From the NCBI GenBank assembly GCA_010356995.1, contig ML996697.1:439761-503760 (forward strand): a DNA stretch of 64,000 nt, given 5' to 3'. Position 1 is the first letter of the stretch. Each line of letters begins with the position of its first letter. The position numbers were made by a program, and so were the translations under genes. The stretch comes from Trichodelitschia bisporula (taxonomy: Eukaryota > Ascomycota > Dothideomycetes > Phaeotrichales > Phaeotrichaceae). The notes under the pieces are model-generated. The model was not told the DNA's origin, searched no databases, and worked only from the letters and a program-made list of their open reading frames with translations. Of this stretch, positions 1-9,808 are shown in pieces.

Positions 1-1
1 G

Positions 2-223
2 GTCAGCGCCGTGGCCTTTTGGCTGGACGGCAAGCAGTCGCCAGGTTCCGGATCGGATCCTCCACGTTTCAGAATTGTCGAGGAATGGATAACCATAGGC
101 GCGGAAAAGCGTCTTTGGCTTCCAGCCGACTATCGCACTCCGAATGCCGTCGCCATTCACGGGGATAAGATTGGCTTGGGGTTTTTGTCTGGTCGAGTGC
201 TGTGCATGGAATTCATTTGCTGA
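2..223 (+). CDS. 3' end of a STAND/WD40-type protein (partial)
   Basis: An open frame enters from the left edge and ends at a TGA at 221-223. The last ~45 residues carry a pattern known from the C-termini of fungal NACHT/WD40 (STAND, HET-E-like) and ankyrin/WD40 proteins: a W-I-T stretch, then LWLPADYRTP, then a last beta strand ending in GLGFLSGRVLCMEF. In that family this is the final blade after the WD repeats, following an N-terminal effector domain and a NACHT or NB-ARC ATPase; such proteins act in non-self recognition and programmed cell death. Only this tail is visible, so domain order, start and intactness are unknown. The call rests on remembered family similarity. Confidence 0.6.
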   Translation, partial: VSAVAFWLDGKQSPGSGSDPPRFRIVEEWITIGAEKRLWLPADYRTPNAVAIHGDKIGLGFLSGRVLCMEFIC

Positions 224-2013
224 AGTGTCTCTTAACCTCCTCCCCACCCACCTCCGTTGCGGCCATTGTCTTTTTATACCTTTTTTTTAGAGCGAAAGTG
301 GCAATGAAGTACGTATTGAAATGGGACAGCTTTGAGACCGAATCCTCCAATTACAAATAGTAATTACAAATAGTAGCAATGGCGGATGAAAATATCACCA
401 TCAGTGATGTAATAGCTTCAATACATTATGGATCTGGAAGGATCTGGAATTAACCATTCCTTCACAATGCAGAGAAAGATATGATGGAATGTGGTGACTG
501 TGTTGAAAGTTTGCCACTCCCAGCTTCTTGTGTCTAGCAAAGCGTTGACGAAGACGGGCCCAGGCCCTAGCTCAACCTGGTCCAAGCCGGAAAGGGAGAC
601 GGTCACATACAGCATGTCCTCTCATTAGCCTCCATTGATAAAGACGTGAAATTGCGTTAGGATGCTAGGCGGATAATCCTATCTTTATCATCTGAGACCC
701 TACACAAAGAGCCCGATTCTTGAGCGCCACCTCTGCCCGCGCCACCATCTCCATCCGCGCCACCAACTCCACCCGCGCCACCAACTTCACCCGTGCCACC
801 AACCCACTCGCCACCTGCTTCACTGCCTCGGCTCGTCTTCTCTTCCCTCACCACGGTACAACCCCACACTTAGCCCCCTAGCCACGCCACTGGGAGAATC
901 GGAGTGCGGGGCAGTGTTGCCTGAGTCACGTTGAGGCAGAGCTGACACTGCGAAGACGGAATAGGGGTCCTAACAGGCGCCCCCACTTAATCGAGATATG
1001 ACCCTTCCGATAGTCATGATACTTCGCTTGCAGGTCCAACCGGGCCGGTTCTGGAGAGGGGAGCCGGCGACGGGCCGAAGACGGGGTGATTTAAGGGAGG
1101 CGTTGTGGTTGGATGCGGAGGGCAGGACGAGCACATGTTACTGCCCATCTAAAATCACTTAGCGCGTCAGTAGTTTCCAATTGAAGGAAATCGGGCACTT
1201 GATTTAGCGGCCAGACGGAAGAAAGTATTGGCTAGCAAGGATGACAATGCGTAAGCTAGTCCAGATTGAGCTAAGGATACGGACACAGGTCAAAGAGAAC
1301 ACCAGCCCCCATCTACTCACTGAAGTTAAGCTTTGAACCGGTTGACTAGTAGTTGCGTGGGTGATCAGCAGCGAATCCCAACTGCTGTATGTTTTTGCCT
1401 TTTTTTGCTGCTCGTGGGTAGGAGTTGCGAGAAGCGAGGAGAGCTCAACGCATCATGGTTTACGTCGATCAGCACCTAGTGACATAAGTTATCGTGGGTG
1501 ATGCCGGATAAAGGATGGGCGCACGTTTCTGTTCCAATTCAGCTCCCGGGCAATCCCATAGAAATGCTACCAGAAAAGCAGATGACGGCCGCGCCGATGC
1601 CCTCAATCCGGGACCCGTGCACAAAGCTCCCGGGAGATGTATCTTGTATTTTGATATCCTACCCACCAGCCGAGTATCAACATGTCCTTGCCTAAGCCAT
1701 GAGCCAAACCACGCTCACACGCTCTCTAATAATCCACTCATCTCGCAATGCTCAGTCCCTGTGCACGGCAAACTCGCCATCCGAATCCAATACCTCTCGT
1801 ATTGAATGCTCGATAAACGAGCCCGCTCCCTTCAAAGCCTCCTCAACCAGATATCCAGCTACCAACGCTCCACGCTAGGAATACACCCAGCAATACGGTA
1901 CCCACGCTGAATAACCCATTCCAGCCATAACAATCCAGTCCATGCATAACACCAGCCCATGCAGCAAAAATAACCCCTTTCTAGGGTATCAAAAAACGCC
2001 CGCAATGCCCCCC
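224..2013. other. Intergenic, no supported gene
   Basis: No frame here has a recognisable product. It holds an 18-bp minisatellite (724-815) and, towards 1800-2013, sequence that is probably the 3' flank of the minus-strand gene ending at 2014. The short frames at 418-615 and 1469-1805 have no family features. Confidence 0.6.
724..815. repeat. 18-bp minisatellite, about 4-5 diverged copies
   Basis: Imperfect copies of an ~18-nt unit built around GCGCCACCAACTCCACCC follow one another. Copies differ at a few positions and the last is shortened. Read on the minus strand it gives a Gly-rich frame that I do not consider a gene. Confidence 0.75.
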
Positions 2014-4723
2014 TCACTGCCGTCCATACCGTCCCCCCACCCCCAAACTCCCCGCATACATCCCCCTCCCCCGTCCCCTTCCCCCCCACTGCCCCGGCAC
2101 CATCGGCACAGGCGGCACCCCCCTTCCACTCCTCACACTTCGCATACTCCCCACACTCCGCGGCCTGCCCACCATCCCCCACTCCTCCCCGTTCCCCGAA
2201 TACGCACTCACGCGACTCTCACTCCTCCCCCTCTTCCCCATCTCCTCCCTCACCCGTCTCACATGCGCCGTAATCCGATCCTGCGCCATAGCCTCAGCCA
2301 CACGCTCGCGACACGCCGCACACACGCGCAGCGCGCAGTGCCGACATGTCCAGCGCGCGCCGGCGTCTTCTGCGAAACAGAGTGCGCAGGCGACGAGCGG
2401 GTGGACGGCGCTTGGGAACCAGCCGCTGTGCGACCAGAGGCAGGTGTTTTGCAGAGGGCCGATGAGGGGGGCGGTGGTGTGCGTGGGGCGGGGAGCGAGC
2501 AGGTGCGCGACGGATGGGGGAGGGAGGGGCCGGGCGGGGGTTATGGTGCTGGAAGAGGCGGTGGTGTGGTGGCTGGGGGGCGGGGAGATGCTTTGTTGAT
2601 ATTGGGAGGGGAGGGAGGTCGTTGAGGGTGTGGATTGGAGCTGTGGAGTTACGATTAGCGGGGCTTATATTCGCGGGTTCGGGGAAGGTGACGTACCTTT
2701 ATCAAACTCACGCGGAACAGCTCCGCGCCGCTTCCACCACGTGTGTGCGGCCGTGCCCGACTCCCAGGTCTCTCATCCGCAAACGTCACACTCGGCGCCG
2801 TGGCGCGGTATTTACTCGGACTCTCCTGCAACACACTAACCGTCTCCGGATCCGGCAACAAGGGCCGACTCGGCTCAGGCAGCAGCGTCACCGACGCAGC
2901 AAGCAGGCTCTCGCTCTCCGCCTCCGCCGTCGTAGCCGGCGTAAACTGCCCACTTGCGCTATCCGCCTCAGTCGAAATCCCGCGCGTGTCCACAGAATTG
3001 CATTCAGCGGTGTCTGCACTCGGTGGAGCCGGTGTCGGGGCGGGCGCGGATGTCGGGGCGGGCGCGGATGTCGGGGCGGGGCTGGGCGTGTGCGTGTCGT
3101 CCTTGCTGCCCTTGCGCCGGACGAGGGCGCGGAGACGGCGCATCGTGGATGTCGCGTTTGTAGATGGCGGAGAGGAGGGGACGGGTCGGCGCGTCGGGAT
3201 GGCGGGTGGGTCGGCGGGGTTGGGCGGGAGGGGGTGGGCGAAGACGCCGCTGACCGGCGGGGACCCGAGAGCTTCGAGCGAGACCGTGCGTGGTGGATAC
3301 GGTCCTGCTGCGAACGCTGGTGCTGGCGCTGCGTACTCTGATACTGGTGCTGTGGCGCGGGGCGCAGCGACCGGCGCGGCGGAGGCGCGAGGCTGCGGGT
3401 CGGGAGCGTGCAGGACGGGATTTCGCGGCGAAGTCGGGATAGTATGATGGGAGTGGGATTTGGCGAGGGGGGGAATCGTGGGTGCGGAGGAGGAGGAGGA
3501 GTGCGAGGGGGTGGAGGTGCGCGATGTTGTTGACGAGGAGAGGGGTGCAGCCTCGCCGACGGGGGGCGGAGCTTTGAGCGAGGAAGCGGCGGTGCTGCCG
3601 TTGCTCTTGCTTAGCTTTAGGGAGGGGGGTTTGGTGGACCGGGTTAGACTACGGGACGTGCCTGCTGCGTGGGCGGCAGCGAGGCGGAAGGTGGAGGATT
3701 GGTGGAGGGGAGGGGTGGGTGGTGATGGGGTGCGGTGATGACGATTGTCGTGGTTGTGAGTGTCGGCGGGCGAAGGAGGTCCGTTTGCCGGTTCTACAGG
3801 AAAGACGCGCAAGCGAATGTCAGCGGAAGTTCAGCCGGTGCACAGCGTGCAGGCCAACGGCCAATTGAGCATCTAACAGCGCTTGTCAGGCCACCCAGAA
3901 GAGAGACTGCCAGCCTTGCGTAGAGATTGTGCAGGAAGTGGGGTTTGCTTGGCCGCATACGCATGCATACGACGGAAGCAAGAGACGCCAACACTAGAGC
4001 GAGAATCCTCGGTGTTTACGTCGTACATCCAACGCCAAAGCGCACAAGATAATCGGGCCTCGAGATTAAAAGTTGCGGAAACGAGCTTTTCGTCCAAAAA
4101 CAGCAATAAGATGGCAAAAAAAGGAGTACTTAATGCAGCGAAATGGCGAAATGGCACAGGGTTGGCATAAAAGATGTTGGAATGGAAGAAAACCCACCTC
4201 TCACTGGGCCTCCATTCCGTGCCCCGCCCTCGGCCTCCCCAGTCCGTGCCTTCTCGGGCCTAACCCCGGTATTCCACCCCCGAGCAAGAGGACTATATCC
4301 CGTCAAGGGATCCCACTGTTTTGCGCTGAGAGCCGTAATTCCGAGCGGAAGTGCCATTCGGCGCTCCGGGCCACCAGTGGAAAGCTGTCGGCTGTCCTCT
4401 TCGTCGCTGTCGCTGTCGCCGAGGCTTCCGGAGCCGTACACGTCGTATACGTCCTCGACAGTGCGCAGCTCGCGAACCGCGCTCCACACGCTTATTCCCT
4501 CTCTTCCTGCCTTGACCGGTGCCGTGGCTGGTTCCAGCGGGCTCGCTTCTTTCGGAGGCGGAGACGGTCGCGAAGCGAAGGCCTGGTGCAGACCTGCGCT
4601 GCTAGGTACGGGTTTTCGACGCAGCGGCGGCGGTGATGGTAAAGGTGGCAACGGAGGGAGCGGTCGGTTGCGTGAAGAGAGCGTCGAGGCTGGCGAGGTG
4701 ACGCCTACGCCCGTAGACCCCAT
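2014..4723 (-). CDS. Proline-rich protein with C-terminal CxxC cluster
   Basis: Three exons fit: 4723-4198, 3793-2712 and 2640-2014, about 744 residues. The start is the ATG at 4723-4721. Intron 1 (404 nt, donor GTGGGT, acceptor CCTGTAG after a GCTGAC branch site) joins in phase. For intron 2 the donor may be GTGAGT at 2711 or GTACGT at 2696; both keep frame and differ by five residues. Residues 1-175 are Pro/Ser-rich with an acidic DSDSDEED patch. The middle is low complexity and includes a PAPTS repeat. The last ~130 residues look structured: CLWSHSGWFPSAVHPL, then CALC (about 621-624), CRHC (635-638) and CAAC (643-646), followed by a charged helix-like stretch. Three CxxC pairs suggest a zinc-binding fold. 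I recognise no named family and infer no function. Confidence 0.65.
3027..3082. repeat. 18-bp tandem repeat inside the proline-rich gene
   Basis: Three near-perfect copies of an 18-nt GC-rich unit (GGGGCGGGCGCGGATGTC) lie in frame within exon 2 of the minus-strand gene and encode a repeated Ala-Pro-Thr-Ser-Ala-Pro motif. The unit length is a multiple of three, so copy-number change would keep the frame. Confidence 0.75.
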
Positions 4724-7700
4724 TTTGAAGGTTAGAGGCCCAAAGCCGGGACCTGCATGCAGACCGTCGTCGTGGTGGGGTTGAGACAGCTTTCTGCGTC
4801 TGTCAGAAGATCCGATGACGGAAACCTCGCACGTCGAGTGAAGACAGCGCGTGAAACGCCGGCGATGTCGTGGACGGACGCGGAGGCCTAGAAGGAGGAA
4901 GAGGAAGAGACGCAGCAGGCGACTCTCGACGAGAAAGACGGAGACGGAGAGCGAGTTTCAAGTACCTTGTTGCAGTAGGTTGCGTGTGGAGATATGGTCA
5001 ACAGACAGGAGCTCACGCCCGGCGATGGCGCCACGCCACTTGCGACAGATCAGGTCACAAAGCGGAGAAGCGGAGCAGCAGTAAGCAGTGCTCGTGGGCG
5101 TGGGGTTCGTTCCACCGAACCTTTAGCCTGTGGATTCTTCGCGTCTGGTGGAGCAGAAAGTCGCACCACACACGATTCTGCGTGTGCGTATGTGTGGGAC
5201 GAGAGAGACGATGAACGCAGCACGCGCACGCGTGTCTCCGCACTCTGCCCCTGGTAGGAGAGCGGGGATAGGTTGATGATGGATAGGCGGAGGCCGTCTC
5301 GCTATTGCTCCTCTGGTCTTTAACGAATGTCTTGTGTTGTCTTTCGGTCGTCTTTCACGGCGGAATGCTGGATTTCAAAAGAGACTCAAGCAGATAGGCT
5401 GGAACCAGCCATCACCAGACACCAGTCGGGCACCATACAAAGGCCCCCATCGGCCTTTGGTGGGCTGGTGGCTGGTGGGTTCAATCTGGGTCCCGCACTT
5501 CCATTTCCTGGTGCGTCATACTTCAAACAGGACCCGTCGCAGATCATGGTTGTAATCCCGGTCCCAGGCAAGGCCGCGCTGGGAATGGATATTATGGGAG
5601 GTTGGGGCCGATGGAATGCTCATCCAGCAGTCATCTCGCGTGGACAGTGTTTGTTGGATGTTAAGACCATGCTTTGACGTTGTCTTGACGTTGTCTTGAC
5701 ATGCAGTGAGTCGGGTAGACGCGACAAGCGAGGAAAGACGCGTTTGCCGTGGCAAGGCGATGATAGGCGCATGAGGGCTTTGTGGCGCCGCCAACTTCAC
5801 CTCTTCCCATCAACAGCATATCAACATGACAACCTCATGTCTACTTTTCTCACTTTTCCTCCTTGTTAGAGCTACAGTACAACATACTATGTATGCACAA
5901 GCATGAAAACGACAAAGACGAAGACCCACATCACTTTGCATGTTGGTCACGGAGCCTGAGTTGAGCACGGCATTCGCAGCCACTCGGACTGCTACACCAA
6001 AAACCCAGCCACAGTCGTTACACAATGATCAGACCTGCATTTCGAAAGCTGCCCTTTTCTTCTTCATGAAATGCTGATAACATAGGGTACAGATGCATAG
6101 CTTGAACCGCCGACGTCTACATATCAGGGTTCCGCTCGGCATACTGGGAAATCTGTCAACGTGATCTAAGACGGTACACTCCATCCTCACCAACTGCCGG
6201 TAAACCCCATGCTCCATTTCCTGGAAGCCTGTTCGTCACCAGGAATAGGAGATACAGATTGATGGAGAAGCTAGAAGACGTATTGCGCATATGGGTCCAT
6301 ACAGACCTGTAATCCGGACCAGGCTGGTCATTCCGTACTCTAGAAGGCCACAATGTACCCGTCAACGGCGCAAGAGCCGACGTCTCGTCTGCGAAGCGTC
6401 GCTGAACCTCCATATGGAGAATCAGTAGAGGATATGCCGACGGCCTCTTCTCCGAATGAAGTTGACGATGTCGATGGCGAACCAGATCAGACATGCTCCC
6501 AATCGGACCGTTGGTCCACCGTCGATTAGGTCCACCATGGTCGTCAGCGTGAAGATGCTTGCGGCGGTTGCTATGAGCGGAAGTTATCGAGAAGATGTCC
6601 CGTGGCCTTCGTGAAAGCTTCGGATTCGGGTTGTCCGGTCACTGTAATCCTCACTATCGCAACGCCACCAGTCATGGCTGCGATCTCGGACCTAGCCTGA
6701 TGAACGCCCGTTAGCATGGTTCGTTTGTCTTCTCGTCCGAGAAAGAAGTCGTCGTTGGACATCTACTGCAGCTGAACAGCGGCGCGATGTCTGGCAGCCG
6801 CCAAAGGTTGACACGAGGCTGCTCGATTAGGAACGTGCCAGATGATGGTCGGACGTTCCTTGAAGGAAATGTCGGTGTAGTTGCCAATTGAATATGTTTG
6901 GATCACCTATGGCCTCTTTGGCTGTGCTAAGCCCGGTCAATGGTACATTCCTTGCTGCGGTAGTGTAGAATTTTCTGCATCAGCGCCTGTGTTGTGTGGT
7001 ACAATGCAAGTCCTGTGTTCCTGCAGCGGCCAGTCGGGTACCTTGTATGTAGCCACTCAGCCTTCCCACGTCGTCGACGCGCCGTCACATGAAAACGATA
7101 GTTACGCAAACCACCGCATATCAGCCTCACCATTATCCACCAACTGCCATTCAGACACCAAGTCCGTCTTCCCAACACTTCCAACATCATCAACCCCAGC
7201 CCTCAAAAACCAGGTTCATACCCGCCACCGCCCAGCGAGCAATAGGGCAAGGCGGCTCCTCTGCCACGATGTAACTTCGTCTATCTGAGTCAGCTAAATG
7301 AAGACCCACCAAGGCAGCGTGGACGCAGCGGGGCGGGGAGCGGAGACGACGCATGTTCGCCACCCACTTCATCATCGTTGGGCTAGCAACTTCCATGCAC
7401 AGTTTGAGTGGGAAATGTCTTGCCGTGAACTTGCCGTCCTGTTCCATTCCAGAACCTCTTCCGCTGTGAGCCCCTTCTTAATGTAGTACGAAACTCAACT
7501 TCACGAACAAAGTATCAAAAATGCCCACACCTCAGCTCCAGCCTGATGATCGTTGAAAGACATAAATACCGGGCTCTCCATCACGATACCACACGCTACC
7601 CATTACAGTAACCCGTCAAAAGACACATCGTTCAAATAACCGCACCCAGAACCACGCTCTCGGACACAGCACCGCCCTTTCCCCCCCATCTCCTGCCCCC

Positions 7701-8517
7701 AAGCGCAGCGACATCCCACACCACCGTCGATCGATCAACCCTAAACACCATCGTGCCCCCGAACCCAGTCCCGTCACGGCAGGCAGGCCCTTCCCGCCCT
7801 CCACACCCCATCTTCCGACGGGCGGAAAATCCCCGCGGGACTAGCGAGCCCGAGTCCGCCTTGCTTCGGGCCCTCTTCGGATCCCCCGATCCCAGGGCTT
7901 AACAGAAGCGCAGACCCGCCAGGCACGGACAAAAGTCAAATCCCTCGGGGAGGGAACCCGGTTTATAAGAGGCAAGATAGGGCTCTTGTGGGGTATAATC
8001 GGTGACTCGTGGCATAATAGTGGAGGCTATTCCAGGGCGTTACGTGTGCGGCCCTCCGCGCCCTATGTCCCCGGGGTTGGAAAAATTCGAAATCGCCAAC
8101 GGAACCAGTTTCGTTTCGTTTGCTCCAATGCCTTCCGCTGGTCAATGTCATGGCGGAGTCGGCCTTATGTACAAAAGCAGCTCGGGGACGACCATCACTC
8201 CCCCATCCCCGCCCATCCTCCCGAACACCCAAACGCCCCGAGCGCCGTGCTGAAGATCCCTTCGGGGCGCCATAACCCGAGCAAACATCGCAAAGAAAAA
8301 AAACGAAGCAGGTAGATTGGTTCCCGCAGCGGCCCGTCACCACACAATATCCAGCCGAACAAAGCCGCGCACCAGAAGCCCCTGCCCTAGGGGAAGATAT
8401 TTTTCCTCCTCCCGCATCCCGCACAGGCGCGGTGAATTACAAACAAGACTTTACACACTCCCGGATTAAGATCAGGAAAGCCGGGATGCTTCCCCGGCGG
8501 CCGATGTTTTCCCATCC
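4724..8517. other. Intergenic, mostly without supported genes
   Basis: 4724-5300 is the likely promoter and leader of the minus-strand proline-rich gene. 5300-6400 and 6800-8517 contain only frames without family features, such as 5327-5677 (+), 6881-7288 (+) and 7963-8424 (-). The one stretch with coding character, 6422-6762 (-), is listed separately. 7600-8480 is GC-rich and close to the 3' end of the DUF7729 gene. Confidence 0.55.
6422..6762 (-). CDS. Possible small membrane protein or gene relic
   Basis: A frame starts at the ATG at 6762-6760 (MSNDDFFLGREDKRTM). If an intron is removed from 6668 (donor GTGGCG) to 6571 (branch-like GATAAC, acceptor CATAG), it joins in phase to 6570-6422, giving about 80 residues. 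The second part reads IFTLTTMVDLIDGG and then GACLIWFAIDIVNFI, ending in an Arg-rich tail, so two membrane segments are likely. Upstream on the same strand, 6790-6920 also has coding-like frames (YSIGNYTDISFKERPTIIWH), so this may be the end of a longer or decaying gene. I recognise no family and the donor is weak. Treat as a hypothesis. Confidence 0.25.
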
Positions 8518-9808
8518 TTAGACCATTATTCCCCACAGCAGAAGCCCAATCCCCAACGGGATCACGGACCGCAGCACCGAGCCGTGCGCGCTCCCCGTCA
8601 CCGCGTTCTTTTTACTCCCCAGCGCAACCGATTCCTGTACCCATCCTGGCCCGCAGCCCATGTTGATCTGCTCGGCAGCGGGGCGGTATGTGTGGCTAAT
8701 GGGCTGACTCTGGTTCCCAGCTGCACCCGCAAATATGCTCATCGTGTTTTTGAGGCAGTTGCTGCAGGTGGGGCGCACGGCACCGGGAAGGTCGGTTCCC
8801 AACGCGAGGTAGTAGGGGTAGGCATCGGCGAGGGAGGTAGTATTCGTAAGGGTGATGGCGTTGGCGAAGCCTGACGATATTAGCTAAGGGCTTCAAGAAT
8901 GAGAGGGTCGCGCACAGTAGTTGCCCTTGTCGTCCTTCAGACACCCTGCCTGGTACATGGTTGCGTAGGCGATCAGCCCGCTATACGCTTGCATCACGAG
9001 CGGGTTCTGGTTCGTGTAATCGGCGGCGCAGGAGTCGGAGCTGCGCAGCTTGGTCGCCAGCGAGCCCATCAGCGCGTTGCACCTGGCGAAGTTGGCGTTG
9101 CAGCCCGCGTCAAGGGCGAAGGTGGTGCGCACGAAGCTCTTCTGCGCCTCGAAGAAGTTGTGCGACGTCTGCTGCTATAAGCATGTGACTTGCGCTCGAG
9201 CGGGGTTATCATACCTGGAGGAGTAGAGAGAGGGGATAGCACTTCTGGAACTGATTGTCGCTTAGCATCTTTTGGAAGAAGGTTGGACATCCCGTCGAGG
9301 TGAAGTTGCTCCCTAGGCTGGTGTCGAAAGGCTGGGGTAGAGATGAAGATTTGATTCCCGCGTCTGCGGTTGCCGTGGCAGCGGCCGCGACATCAGTGGA
9401 GGAGACGAGCGTGAAGCTCGGGGTGGGTATTTCCGAGGTCGCGGCGGCAGCTTCGGTGGTGGCAGCAACGATTTCCTCCTCCTGCCTCTCGATAAGGGCG
9501 CGTCGAAGGAGCGGGACGGGGGGTTTGCTGTGATCGTAGAGCAATTCACTTTTGCGGGCCAGCTTCTGTAGGGAGGGGTGCTGGTGGTGCACCTGGGCAG
9601 ACGCGGTGCTGCAGAGGAGGGCCAGCGAAAGCAGAAATGCAATGGCTAGCCGCCATGTCGTGGACGTCCGATGTCTGCAGCTCGCAGCCGGTTTTCGTCG
9701 GCCGGGGTGGATGTTGTGGTACGGCGCAGCTGATTCGAGCGGTTGCTCAGCGGCAGATCGTCTGCATGACGAGAATGGTCCAAGACGTTGTTGCCCAACG
9801 GTTATCAT
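8518..9808 (-). CDS. DUF7729 GPI-anchored cell-surface protein
   Basis: Three exons: 9808-9215, 9174-8916 and 8870-8518, 401 residues. Introns are 40 nt (GTATGA...TTATAG) and 45 nt (GTGCGC...GTCAG). The ATG at 9808 is the only in-frame Met before a hydrophobic segment at about residues 52-70 that ends in STASAQ, so the protein has an unusually long charged leader ahead of its signal sequence. A Thr/Ala/Ser-rich region follows. Then comes a cysteine-rich domain: TGCPTFFQKMLSD, FALDAGCNANFARCNALM, SDSCAADYTNQNPLVMQAY, CLKDDKGNYCF and RPTCSNCLKNTM. This pattern is the fungal DUF7729 domain. The C-terminus (small residues, then IPLGIGLLLWGIMV) fits a GPI signal. It probably sits on the outer plasma membrane or wall; its molecular role is unknown. 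Confidence 0.85.

Noticed and set aside
5327-5677. 116-codon plus-strand frame
   Set aside because: No domain, signal or splice pattern; composition unlike nearby genes; overlaps frames on both strands.
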